Source: Clostridium sp. (lineage in GTDB: Bacteria > Bacillota > Clostridia > Clostridiales > Clostridiaceae). Taken from it: a stretch of 64,000 nt of DNA. The notes beneath the pieces were generated by a model. That model was not told the origin of the DNA and ran no database searches. It saw only the letters and a list, made by a program, of their open reading frames with translations. The translations under genes and the position numbers were made by a program. Numbering within the stretch: position 1 is the first letter of the stretch; the number at the start of each line of letters is the position of its first letter. The stretch spans positions 1-64,000 of the forward strand of contig NZ_JARHZJ010000041.1 of the NCBI RefSeq assembly GCF_029258205.1. Reading direction: 5' to 3'. Shown here one piece after another: positions 34,271 through 43,173 of this stretch.

Positions 34271-35854
34271 ATGATTACAGTAAATAATGTAAGCTTAAGA
34301 TTTGGTGGAAGAAAACTTTTTGAAGATGTTAACTTAAAGTTTACTCCTGGAAATTGCTATGGAGTTATTGGTGCAAATGGTGCTGGTAAATCTACATTTT
34401 TAAAAATATTAGCTGGTGAAATAGAACCTAATACAGGAGAAGTTTCAATTCCTGCTAAGACTAGAGTTTCTGTTTTAAAACAAGATCATTATCAATATGA
34501 TGATTGTGAAGTTTTAAAAACAGTTATAATGGGAAATCCAAGATTATTTGAAATAATGGAAGAAAAAGATGCTTTATATGCAAAGCCTGATTTTTCTGAT
34601 GAAGATGGAATAAAAGCTGCTGAACTTGAAGCAGAATTTGCAGATTTAGATGGATGGGAGGCAGAATCAGAAGCTTCTTCATTACTTCAAGGCTTAGGAA
34701 TAGGTACTGAGCTTCACTACAGTACTGTTGGTGAACTTAAAGGTGATGAAAAAGTTAAAGTTCTTTTAGCTCAAGCTTTATTTGGTAAGCCAGATGTACT
34801 TATACTTGACGAGCCTACAAACCACTTAGACATAAAAGCTATTACTTGGCTTGAGAACTTCTTAGCAAACTTTGAAGGTACAGTTATAGTTGTATCCCAT
34901 GATAGACATTTCTTAAACATGGTTTGTACACAAATATGTGATGTTGACTTTGGAAAAATCAAATTATACGTTGGTAACTATGATTTCTGGTATGAATCAA
35001 GTCAACTTGCTCTTCAAATGGCTAAAGATCAAAACAAGAAAAAAGAAGAAAAAATTAAAGAACTTCAAAACTTCATTGCTAGATTCAGTGCTAATGCTTC
35101 TAAATCTAAGCAAGCTACTTCTCGTAAGAAGTTATTAGATAAAATCACTTTAGATGATATTCAACCTTCAAGCAGAAAATATCCTTTCGTTGGATTTAAA
35201 CCTGAAAGAGAAGTTGGAAACGACATTTTAGAGGTTAATGGAATATCAAAAACTGTTGATGGAGTTAAACTTCTAGACAATGTAAGTTTCAGAGTTAACA
35301 AAGGTGATAAGATTGCCTTTGTTGGAAACGAAAGATCAATAACTACTTTATTTAAAATAATAAATGGTGAAATGGAACCAGATTCAGGAGATTATAAGTG
35401 GGGTGTAACTATAACTAATGCTTACTTCCCTAAAGATAACACTGAATTCTTTGACGGTTGTGAATTAAACTTAGTTGATTGGCTTAGACAATTTTCTGAT
35501 GAAAAATCTGAATCTTACTTAAGAGGATTCTTAGGAAGAATGTTATTCTCAGGTGAAGAAGCTCTAAAACAAGCTTCTGTATTATCTGGAGGAGAAAAGG
35601 TTAGATGTATGCTTTCTAAATTAATGCTTAGTTCAGCTAACGTTTTAACTTTAGATCAACCAACTAACCACTTAGATCTTGAATCAATAACAGCAGTAAA
35701 CAATGGTTTAGCAGATTATAAGAGCGTATTATTATTCGCTTGTCACGACCACCAATTTGTTGAAACTATAGCAAACAGAATCATAGAATTAACTCCAGAA
35801 GGAATTAAATTTGATAAAGTTTGCACATATGATGAATATTTAGAGACAAAATAA
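34271..35854 (+). CDS. ABC-F family protein, YbiT/YkpA-like, with degenerate second site
   Basis: This 527-residue soluble tandem ABC protein acts on ribosomes by family analogy. The first Walker A is intact (GANGAGKST, about residue 36), as is the first Walker B (LILDEPTNHLD). The second Walker A reads GNERSITTL and lacks the Lys, the second Walker B has Gln for the catalytic Glu (LTLDQPTNHLD), and the first signature reads ELKGDEKVK. The second signature LSGGEKVR is intact. ABC composite sites combine one domain's Walker motifs with the other's signature, so one site looks intact and one dead. The start follows AGAAAGGA. Confidence 0.87.
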   Translation: MITVNNVSLRFGGRKLFEDVNLKFTPGNCYGVIGANGAGKSTFLKILAGEIEPNTGEVSIPAKTRVSVLKQDHYQYDDCEVLKTVIMGNPRLFEIMEEKDALYAKPDFSDEDGIKAAELEAEFADLDGWEAESEASSLLQGLGIGTELHYSTVGELKGDEKVKVLLAQALFGKPDVLILDEPTNHLDIKAITWLENFLANFEGTVIVVSHDRHFLNMVCTQICDVDFGKIKLYVGNYDFWYESSQLALQMAKDQNKKKEEKIKELQNFIARFSANASKSKQATSRKKLLDKITLDDIQPSSRKYPFVGFKPEREVGNDILEVNGISKTVDGVKLLDNVSFRVNKGDKIAFVGNERSITTLFKIINGEMEPDSGDYKWGVTITNAYFPKDNTEFFDGCELNLVDWLRQFSDEKSESYLRGFLGRMLFSGEEALKQASVLSGGEKVRCMLSKLMLSSANVLTLDQPTNHLDLESITAVNNGLADYKSVLLFACHDHQFVETIANRIIELTPEGIKFDKVCTYDEYLETK

Positions 35855-35855
35855 T

Positions 35856-35899
35856 AAAAAGAGCGTGTATTAAAATAAATTTTAATACACGCTCTTTTT
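35856..35899. terminator. Strong bidirectional terminator
   Basis: A 20-bp perfect stem (AAAAAGAGCGTGTATTAAAA and complement) with a 4-nt loop lies between convergent genes. Confidence 0.9.
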
Positions 35900-35902
35900 A
35901 TT

Positions 35903-36865
35903 TTATATATTAGCATCACTTATAGTTTTAAACTCATATCCTTCTTCTTTATAATATTTTATTATTTCAGGCAATATTTTTACGGTCTTTTCTTTTCCAA
36001 AAGTATCATGCATAAGTAAAACTACTTGATCTTTACCCTTTGATGTTCTTTTTACATAATCAATCATTTCATTTAGAGTATAAGGTTTTCCTTCTGCATC
36101 ACCATTTAAAGCATTCCAGTCTATGCTTACTATTCTATTACTTTCTAAATTATTATTTAACTCTTCTAAATTTCTGTCGTTATAATACACTCTACTATTA
36201 TATCCTCCTGGCATTCTTAAAACATTTGTATCAAACTCAACACCAAGAACTTCTCTCATTATATCGTTTGTTTTTCTAAACTCATCCATAAAATAATTGA
36301 CATCTGTCATATTTCCTGGATAAAGCTTTTTAAAATTATGACTATAACTATGATTAGCTATAGCATTTCCCTCTTCTATCGCTCTTTTTAAACTATCCTT
36401 AGGCGCTTGTCCAGAGTCTAATCTAGAGCCTAACATAAAAAAAGTTCCTTTTACATTTTCATTTTTTAATACATCTAAAACTTGTTCTGTAAGTGGACTT
36501 GGTCCATCATCAAAGGTAAGAAAAACATATTTCTCCTTTCCTTCATAAGAACCATCTAACATTTTACTCACATCTTTTGCATTTACAGCATAATTTTTAC
36601 CATCAAAAGTAACATTTCTACCTGGAATAATATCTGTTGACTTATATTGTGGAAGTTTAACTGTAGCTTCTTGCATTTCTAATTCTTTATTTTCACTTTC
36701 ATTACCTGTATTGCCCTTAGCTACTTCGGCTTTGCCACTTAACGCAATTCTTGTCCCTAAAAAAATCAAAGCAAATATAGCAAGTAATAATACCTCAATT
36801 CTTCTTCGTATATATTTTTTCTTTAAATTTTTATTTTTTCTTTTGCTCAAAGTCTCCTTACTCAT
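35903..36865 (-). CDS. Membrane-anchored polysaccharide deacetylase
   Basis: This 320-residue protein has a very basic N-terminus and one membrane anchor (VLLLAIFALIFLGTRIA, about 22-38). A NodB domain follows: FLTFDDGPSP (catalytic Asp), AIANHSYSH (metal histidines), RMPGGYNSR, and LLMHDT with the final His. All five motifs are intact, unlike the deacetylase at 8849. It probably deacetylates peptidoglycan on the cell surface. The start at 36865 is preferred because GGAGGTATT lies just before it. Confidence 0.88.
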   Translation of the reverse strand: MSKETLSKRKNKNLKKKYIRRRIEVLLLAIFALIFLGTRIALSGKAEVAKGNTGNESENKELEMQEATVKLPQYKSTDIIPGRNVTFDGKNYAVNAKDVSKMLDGSYEGKEKYVFLTFDDGPSPLTEQVLDVLKNENVKGTFFMLGSRLDSGQAPKDSLKRAIEEGNAIANHSYSHNFKKLYPGNMTDVNYFMDEFRKTNDIMREVLGVEFDTNVLRMPGGYNSRVYYNDRNLEELNNNLESNRIVSIDWNALNGDAEGKPYTLNEMIDYVKRTSKGKDQVVLLMHDTFGKEKTVKILPEIIKYYKEEGYEFKTISDANI

Positions 36866-37173
36866 AATACCTCCAAAACACAACTTAATTCTATTTAATT
36901 ATACATTTTTTTCACCCTTGAAATAGTAACCTTTTTATTACAGAATAGTATTATTTTTAGTAATTTTATTTGATATTAGTATGAATTTTTTAAATAAAAT
37001 ATTTTCTATATACAAATAGTATACTCAAAACAAAAATTTATATTATTTTATAAAAAAATAACTCTATCCATTTTTACTTATTTAATGTAAATAAGTTATT
37101 AAATGAATAAAGTTGATTTTTTAATTTTTCACTTTGAAATTGTTCATAAAATTATTTTTATATTATAAAAATA

Positions 37174-37263
37174 AAGAACTATACCAAACTCTAAAATAAA
37201 ACTTATACATATTCACTAAATATGTTTAGTAAAATTTATTAGATTATTTTTGGTATAGTTCTT
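37174..37263 (-). terminator. Long terminator hairpin after topB (repeat family member)
   Basis: AAGAACTATACCAAA (37174-37188) is complementary to TTTGGTATAGTTCTT (37249-37263). The loop carries AAATAAAACTTA (37194-37205) and an ACATATT/AATATGT inner stem. It ends 10 bp past the topB stop. See the dispersed-hairpin finding. Confidence 0.7.
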
Positions 37264-37272
37264 AAAATTTAA

Positions 37273-39459
37273 TTAGTCAAATTTAAGACCACTTAAAAGA
37301 TCAGCAAAAGGATTATTTACACATTCATTTGCTTCCTTTTTCATTTTTTGCATTATTTTATTTACTTCTCTTTTGTTTGTTTTGTTATTTTTATCAAATC
37401 TCTTTTTAAATTGAGATTCTTTTTCTCTAAAGTTACAATTTGCTCCTGGACAAACATATATTTTACCTTCTCCATGTCCTCTAATCTCTAATTTTTTCTT
37501 ACACTCAGGACATCTAGCATTAGTTATTCTTGATATATTTTCTCTATATCCACACTCTCTATCTTGGCAAACATTCATTGTTCCATTTTTGCCTTTTACT
37601 TCAAGCATATATTTACCACAATGTGGACATTTTTTGCCTGTTAAGTTATCATGATGGAATTTACTTTCCCCAAGCTTAACATCCTCAACTAAAGCAACAG
37701 TATAGTTTCTTATATCTTTTATAAATTTCTTAGAATCCTCTTTTCCTTTGCTTATTCTTTCTAGCTTCTCTTCCCAATTAGCTGTTAAAAGAGGTGATTT
37801 TAAATCTTTTGGTACTAAATCTATAAGTTGTTTTCCCTTAGAGGTTGGTATTATTTCCTTTCCTCTCTTTTCTATTACAAAAGAATTAAATAATTTTTCT
37901 ATAATATCCGCTCTAGTTGCAACAGTACCAAGACCTCCTGTTTCTCCCAAAGTCTTTGCTGAAGATTTATCTAGTGATATAAATTTTTGTGGATTTTCCA
38001 TAGCGGATAATAAAGTTCCTTCATTAAATCTTGCTGGTGGCTTTGTTTCACCCTTTTTAACATTAATCTTAAGAACTTTAAATTCATCTCCCTCTTTTAA
38101 TTTAGGAAGTTCTTGTTCTTTTATATCATCGTCTCCATCCTCATCTATTTCTCTATCATAAAGCTTCTTCCATCCTTTAGATTTAACTACTTTTCCCTTT
38201 GCAATTAATTTTTCCCCATTAACTTCACCAGTTAAAGTTGTTTGAATATATTCAAATGGAGGCAATAATACACTTAAAAATCTCTTAACTACAAGTTCGT
38301 AAACTCTTCTTTCGTCAGAACTTAAAGTAGCTAGATTTCCTTTTTCCTCCGTTGGAATTATAGCATGGTGATCAGAAACCTTATTGTCATCTACAAAACT
38401 TTTGTTTGCTTTTATAGGATTTTTTAATATCTCATTTGCTATGTTTCTAAATTCACCTGTAGATACAGCTCTTAATCTCTCTGGAATAGTAGAAACTATA
38501 TCATTTGAAATATATCTTGAATCCGTTCTTGGATATGTAAGAAGTTTATGATTCTCATATAATCTTTGCATTATATTAAGAGTCTGTTTTGCTGAATATC
38601 CAAAAATTTTATTACAATCTCTTTGAAGCTCAGTTAAATCATATAATTGAGGAGAAAATTTCTTTTTATTACTTTCATTTATCTTGATTATTTTTCCTAT
38701 TTTCTTCTCATTTAAATGAGAAACAACTCTTTCTTTGAAATCATTTTTAAATATTCTTGAATTATTATCCTTATTTATCCATGTAAAATTACATTTATCT
38801 GTTTCTATTAAAATAGTACTATACTCTTTTGGTTTAAAGTTTTTAATATCCTCTTCTCTTTGAACTATCATTGCTAAGGTAGGTGATTGAACCCTTCCTG
38901 CTGAAAGCTGAGCATTATATTTACAAGTTAAAGCTCTAGTAACATTTAAACCTACTAACCAGTCAGCCTCTGCTCTACACTGAGCAGCTTGATATAAGTT
39001 ATTGTAGTTTTCTCCTGGTTTAAGATTTTTAAATCCATCTAATATAGCTTTATCTGTTTGAGAGGATATCCAAAGTCTCTTTATAGACTTTTTAACATGT
39101 GCTTTTTCTATTATCCAACGTGCTACAAGTTCCCCTTCTCTTCCAGCATCTGTAGCTATTATTATTTCATCTATATCTTTTCTTTCCATTTGCTTTTTAA
39201 CTTCATAAAATTGCTTAGTAGCTTTTTTTATAATCTTAAGTTTTATATGCTTAGGAAGCATTGGAAGAGTTTCCATAGACCATATTTTAAGCTTGTTATC
39301 ATAATCTTCTGGAGATTGTAACTCTACTAAATGACCTAAAGCCCATGTTATTACATAATTCTTTCCTTCAATATAACTTCCTTTATTATTATTACACTTT
39401 AAAACCTTGGCAATTTCTCTACCAACACTAGGTTTTTCTGCTAGTACTAATTTCTTCAA
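37273..39459 (-). CDS. topB: DNA topoisomerase III
   Basis: This type IA topoisomerase (728 residues) relaxes and decatenates DNA. A Toprim domain is at the N-terminus (LVLAEKPSVGREIAKVL, then ATDAGREGELVARWI with acidic metal ligands). The active-site tyrosine lies in LLTYPRTDSRYIS. Two C-terminal four-cysteine zinc ribbons follow from about residue 610 (CPHCGKYM...CQDREC, CPECKKKL...CPGANC). The TTG at 39459 is taken as start because AAAGGATG lies 8-9 bp before it; an ATG at 39468 overlaps the ribosome site. Confidence 0.9.
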   Translation of the reverse strand: MKKLVLAEKPSVGREIAKVLKCNNNKGSYIEGKNYVITWALGHLVELQSPEDYDNKLKIWSMETLPMLPKHIKLKIIKKATKQFYEVKKQMERKDIDEIIIATDAGREGELVARWIIEKAHVKKSIKRLWISSQTDKAILDGFKNLKPGENYNNLYQAAQCRAEADWLVGLNVTRALTCKYNAQLSAGRVQSPTLAMIVQREEDIKNFKPKEYSTILIETDKCNFTWINKDNNSRIFKNDFKERVVSHLNEKKIGKIIKINESNKKKFSPQLYDLTELQRDCNKIFGYSAKQTLNIMQRLYENHKLLTYPRTDSRYISNDIVSTIPERLRAVSTGEFRNIANEILKNPIKANKSFVDDNKVSDHHAIIPTEEKGNLATLSSDERRVYELVVKRFLSVLLPPFEYIQTTLTGEVNGEKLIAKGKVVKSKGWKKLYDREIDEDGDDDIKEQELPKLKEGDEFKVLKINVKKGETKPPARFNEGTLLSAMENPQKFISLDKSSAKTLGETGGLGTVATRADIIEKLFNSFVIEKRGKEIIPTSKGKQLIDLVPKDLKSPLLTANWEEKLERISKGKEDSKKFIKDIRNYTVALVEDVKLGESKFHHDNLTGKKCPHCGKYMLEVKGKNGTMNVCQDRECGYRENISRITNARCPECKKKLEIRGHGEGKIYVCPGANCNFREKESQFKKRFDKNNKTNKREVNKIMQKMKKEANECVNNPFADLLSGLKFD

Positions 39460-39654
39460 TAAAATCATCCTTTCATGATACTACATATTTGTAATATCTT
39501 CTTACAGAATTCTATATGAAATAAAATACTATTATTTTCATAGAATTTGCTCTATTTTATATATTTTCACTCTAAAAAACTCTTAGTTTTTAAGTTTATA
39601 TTAGTAAAATTTAAGTTTTTAAATGATAAATAAACCTGTACAAATTAATTTTTT

Positions 39655-39717
39655 AAAAAAAGTGTAAAAGCCTATATATTGAGTAAATTAACAATATACG
39701 TACTCTTACACTTTCTT
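39655..39717. terminator. Hairpin upstream of topB
   Basis: AAAGTGTAA (39659-39667) pairs with TTACACTTT (39706-39714), with an inner ATATTG/CAATAT stem. It lies between topB and the gene-poor region. Confidence 0.45.
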
Positions 39718-39972
39718 AAATTAATATATTAGTGAACATTCCTATTTACCATGTAACACAACTTAGAGTTAATTTAGAATTTTATTACTCTTAATATATT
39801 ATATGGTATAATATGGTTAATTCTTCATTCCAAAATTAAAAAACTTTAAGTATAATACACTATCTATATTACATTGTTAATTATATTCGATTTTCAGCTA
39901 CTTTGCAATTTTATTTTAATACTTATATTTAAGCATCCGGTAATTACATAGAGTTTTCTTTACATCTATTTC

Positions 39973-40053
39973 TTAATCTAAACTCTCATTTTTTCTAGTC
40001 CTTAAAAATATAACTTTTACAATTGAAATAATTAATAAAATTAATATATACAT
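39973..40053 (-). CDS. Possible 26-residue membrane peptide
   Basis: MYILILLIISIVKVIFLRTR plus KNESLD is a hydrophobic segment with a positively charged end, a plausible single-span small protein. The ribosome site is weak (AAGAGTG) and a terminator-like hairpin lies upstream at 40088-40115, so it may be chance. Confidence 0.3.
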   Translation of the reverse strand: MYILILLIISIVKVIFLRTRKNESLD

Positions 40054-40087
40054 AATAACACTCTTAATATATTTATAAAAAAATTAA

Positions 40088-40115
40088 TGAGAGAAGGTAA
40101 CATTACCTTCTCTCA
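40088..40115 (-). terminator. Perfect hairpin with minus-strand T run
   Basis: TGAGAGAAGGTAA and its complement form a 13-bp stem around a 2-nt gap. The minus strand continues TTAATTTTTTT. The transcript it ends is not obvious. Confidence 0.6.
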
Positions 40116-40370
40116 CTATGCTTATGTGTTTATAATATTAAATTGTACGGAAGAATTCAAATAAAAATCGAAGTGATATATTATTATTAATAAAATTCTT
40201 CTCACTTATATTTTATATCACAAATAATAAATAATCTAATAGTATTTACTAATTGAAACTATAATTAAATTAATATGAATTATATTTAAACGCTGTAGCT
40301 CCAAGTTAGTATCGGAATAAGAGTGCTTTCTTCCATTTATATAAAATCTATAACTTAAAGGAGTTTATTT

Positions 40371-40431
40371 ATGAAAACTTTTAAATTTTAGTTATAATGC
40401 ATTAAATAAAAAAGAAATAAGTTCCGTGTAG
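40371..40431 (+). pseudogene. Possible frameshifted peptide-leader remnant
   Basis: After AAAGGAG, an ATG begins MKTFKF and stops. Skipping one base continues SYNALNKKEISSV and stops. The joined sequence resembles double-glycine leader peptides of secreted peptides but has no GG and no mature part. Highly tentative. Confidence 0.2.
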
Positions 40432-40440
40432 CTTATTTCT
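40405..40440 (-). terminator. Terminator of the PH-domain operon
   Basis: AGAAATAAG (40413-40421) pairs with CTTATTTCT (40432-40440), followed on the minus strand by TTTTTTATTT. It is the first clear hairpin past the stop at 40525. Confidence 0.7.
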
Positions 40441-40524
40441 AGTCTATACACAAAAGTCTTTTAATTATAAAAAGTCTTTTTATCTTTTAATATATTTATT
40501 TAACAAATAAAATTCTATATTTTA

Positions 40525-41943
40525 TTAGGCCCACTTCTTTAATTCATCATAAATATCTAATTTTAAGTTCTTTAATTTTATCCAATCAAGTTTCTTTTGG
40601 GAATAAAATCTAAGTTTAAAATTACCAAGTTTTTTTCTTATTTGAAGTGGATTTGATGTTACTCTTATTTCTTCCATGCTAGATTTTTTTATAAAAAATT
40701 GTCTTCTATTAAATGATTTATAGCTAACATAATATAAATCTCTTCCAAAACCTATTTTAGTATTTTTATATAACAAAGTTCTATCAATAATAACTACTGG
40801 CACACTTACTAAAAACAGCCATATCTCACCAGTTAATAAAAAAAATCCTACGCTAGAATATAAAGCAACTTGTATTGGAATGGTAAAAAATCTTCTACGA
40901 TCTTTCTTTTCTGGCTTGTACACTTTCCCTTCAAATAGAAACTCTGGAACAAGATTTTTTAATATATCTATATATCCTTTCTCATTACATAATGGAAATA
41001 TAAGTTCATCTTCCTTAATATTATTTCCATATCCAACCACACAGCATTTTATAGTATAAAGCTTAAATATTTGATTTATAATATTTTGCTCTATTTTTAC
41101 TGCATGTATGCTTTCCATAGGAATTGAATAGCTTCTTCTTGTTATTAATCCATACTCAAGTTTTAAATAGTTATTATCTCTATATATTGTGAACTTATAA
41201 TACTTAGATAATATTGCTAATATAGAAAATATCAATATTATTAATAATAAAATACTAAATAAAAAAAGTGCTGATAAAAATATTGCTAATATTGTATTTC
41301 TAGATATTACATTTTCCTCAATAACATTCTTGAAAAAACTTATTAATTCTTGATTCAATCTCTTATGTATCTTGCTCATAAAATTTATACTTGAATATAA
41401 AACCCCTATTCCTAATAATATATTGTTTCTAAGCATTGAAAGTAAAATCAAATGAATAGCTGATATATTATAAACTAAGGTTTGATTTATTTCTCTTTCA
41501 TCATGTATTAAATTTCTTATCCTATAACTTAAATTTCCATAAAGAGATTCTAAATCAGTCTTTTTTAATACCATTATTATTTCTGCATTTTTTTTTGAAG
41601 AAGGATATACACTATCAATCTTTATCTTTCTTAGCTTAAAAATTCTATAAATTACATTTCTCTCAAGCTCTATTATGGATATACTCCTTAATGGAATAAG
41701 CATTTCTTCCTTAAGTATAGCCCCTTCCTTATATATTAAAAAATTTTCCTCAATTAAAATACTAGTATTAAACCATTTCGCTAGAGAAAAAGTTAAAATT
41801 AATACTATATAAATAGAAGTTGTTTCCTCAATATAATTGTTAAATTTCAAAACTAAAAATATTATTACTGGCCAAGTATTTTTCATCAATTTAAAAAATG
41901 TTATAAAAATGTTACACCAATGATTTTTTTTATAAAACTTCAT
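40525..41943 (-). CDS. PH domain membrane protein, YdbT-like
   Basis: This 472-residue protein has two or three pairs of membrane helices, each followed by a bacterial PH domain (bPH_2). The clearest repeat units are around YRDNNYLKLEYGLITRRSYSIPMESIHAVKIEQN (about residue 270) and the C-terminal SYKSFNRRQFFIKKSSMEEIRV. The layout matches Bacillus YdbT. The role is unknown, possibly in envelope stress or antimicrobial resistance. It starts 9 bp after the YdbS-like gene and forms an operon with it. Confidence 0.75.
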   Translation of the reverse strand: MKFYKKNHWCNIFITFFKLMKNTWPVIIFLVLKFNNYIEETTSIYIVLILTFSLAKWFNTSILIEENFLIYKEGAILKEEMLIPLRSISIIELERNVIYRIFKLRKIKIDSVYPSSKKNAEIIMVLKKTDLESLYGNLSYRIRNLIHDEREINQTLVYNISAIHLILLSMLRNNILLGIGVLYSSINFMSKIHKRLNQELISFFKNVIEENVISRNTILAIFLSALFLFSILLLIILIFSILAILSKYYKFTIYRDNNYLKLEYGLITRRSYSIPMESIHAVKIEQNIINQIFKLYTIKCCVVGYGNNIKEDELIFPLCNEKGYIDILKNLVPEFLFEGKVYKPEKKDRRRFFTIPIQVALYSSVGFFLLTGEIWLFLVSVPVVIIDRTLLYKNTKIGFGRDLYYVSYKSFNRRQFFIKKSSMEEIRVTSNPLQIRKKLGNFKLRFYSQKKLDWIKLKNLKLDIYDELKKWA

Positions 41944-41952
41944 TTTCCACCT

Positions 41953-42420
41953 CTAAACTTGCTCTTTAACTATATAATGGAAAAATCTTATCTGTTCCTT
42001 ATTAATTGCTGGAATCCCAACTTTTCCTCCTGCAGTATAAATATTTATACTCTTTATCCTTAAAAGCATATCTATTGGATTTTCACATATATTTATGTAT
42101 TTTATATTATCACTTTTTATACATATATATCTTTTAAACAATACTCCATATCTAATTTCAATAAAATCACTAAATATAAAATAAGACCATGTAAGGTACT
42201 TAATTATTGGCCATATTAATACTGCTATAATAAATATCATTGCAATTAATAACTGAAAAATTCTTAAATTATTATTTATAACTCCATTTAATTGATTAAA
42301 GCTACTAAAGTTTTTTAATTTATAAAGCCCCAATCTTAAAATCAAATATAAAAGTAAAAAAATTAAAAATCTAAGAATAATAGATTTAATAATAAATAAT
42401 TTACTTAATTTATACTTCAT
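41953..42420 (-). CDS. PH domain membrane protein, YdbS-like
   Basis: This 155-residue protein has two membrane helices (about 10-30 and 52-72) and a C-terminal bacterial PH domain (WSYFIFSDFIEIRYGVLFKRYICIKSDNIKYINI). It is the partner of the downstream YdbT-like protein, as in other Firmicutes. GGAGGAG precedes the ATG. Confidence 0.75.
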   Translation of the reverse strand: MKYKLSKLFIIKSIILRFLIFLLLYLILRLGLYKLKNFSSFNQLNGVINNNLRIFQLLIAMIFIIAVLIWPIIKYLTWSYFIFSDFIEIRYGVLFKRYICIKSDNIKYINICENPIDMLLRIKSINIYTAGGKVGIPAINKEQIRFFHYIVKEQV

Positions 42421-42439
42421 TCACTCCTCCTTTAATAAT

Positions 42440-42471
42440 AAAAAAACCTATAAGAAAACCATTCTTATAGG
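42440..42471 (-). terminator. Terminator or attenuator ahead of ydbS-like gene
   Basis: CCTATAAGAA (42447-42456) pairs with TTCTTATAGG (42462-42471). The minus strand continues with seven T. It lies 20 bp before the ydbS-like start, so it could end the upstream gene or attenuate the operon. Confidence 0.7.
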
Positions 42472-42565
42472 CTACCCTACTCATACTAAAACTTTCCTTA
42501 GTATTAAATATTTTACCACATTATAATACTTATTTAAATCATTATATATTACCATATTCTAAAAG

Positions 42566-42964
42566 TTAATTCACCCTATATTTATTTAAGTTAATTTGCT
42601 TTTTAAGTTGAGGCAAAATAAAATTCATCAATTCCTCTCTATTATTTTTTTCTACAAAACTTTTTACTTCTTCATAATTATCAAGAATTATTTCTATTAT
42701 TGATTTTATCCAATTTACTACTTTCTTTTCAGAAGTAACTGTGCAATCATAAGAAATGATTAAATTTAATTTTTCATAAAAAAATTCAATCTTATTTATC
42801 TCCTTCATTGTCATTATTGATTCTTTAATAAGTTCTTCATATTTACTGTTATTTGCTAATCCTCTTAATATTAAATCATTCTTTAATGTAACTTTTCCCC
42901 TTTTACTATCTACTACCTTTATATTTGAAGCCATTTTTATTGCACATCTTTTTAAATCAATCAT
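42566..42964 (-). CDS. Hypothetical 132-residue protein
   Basis: A soluble protein begins MIDLKRCAIKMASNIKVVDSKRGKVTLKND and has a ferredoxin-like alternation of strands and helices resembling HMA-type small domains, though without a CxxC metal motif. The family was not recognised. AGGGAGAAAAAT lies before the ATG. Confidence 0.55.
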   Translation of the reverse strand: MIDLKRCAIKMASNIKVVDSKRGKVTLKNDLILRGLANNSKYEELIKESIMTMKEINKIEFFYEKLNLIISYDCTVTSEKKVVNWIKSIIEIILDNYEEVKSFVEKNNREELMNFILPQLKKQINLNKYRVN

Positions 42965-43050
42965 ATTTTTCTCCCTAAATAATATTCCCTATCTAAAGCT
43001 TATGATTAATATCCATTGAAAATTCCAATCCCTAAATAATACAACAAACT

Positions 43051-43165
43051 AAAAGAAAGCGTACCAAAATTACCTATAAATAAAACTTACAAATAATTTG
43101 AATAAGTAATATTCATTAATATATTTGTAAGTTTTATTAAATTTAATCTTGATATACTTTCTTTT
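43051..43165 (-). terminator. 115-bp nested hairpin after the giant kinase (repeat family member)
   Basis: The outer arms AAAAGAAAG/CTTTCTTTT enclose inner perfect arms AATAAAACTTACAAATA (43079-43095) and its complement (43122-43138). The core AAATAAAACTTA is at 43078-43089. It ends 9 bp past the kinase stop codon. Confidence 0.65.
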
Positions 43166-43173
43166 TTAATTAG

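Larger units (their letters stand above)
39460..40524. other. Gene-poor region of about 1 kb
   Basis: No long gene is present between topB and the PH-domain gene. I see four hairpins, one possible 26-codon membrane peptide (39973-40053) and one leader-like remnant (40371-40431). The rest is AT-rich sequence without recognisable features, possibly a deletion scar. Confidence 0.5.

Noticed and set aside
40240-40320. Sixteen-codon minus-strand peptide (MEESTLIPILTWSYSV) as a signal peptide precursor
   Set aside because: No ribosome site and no processing or export genes nearby.
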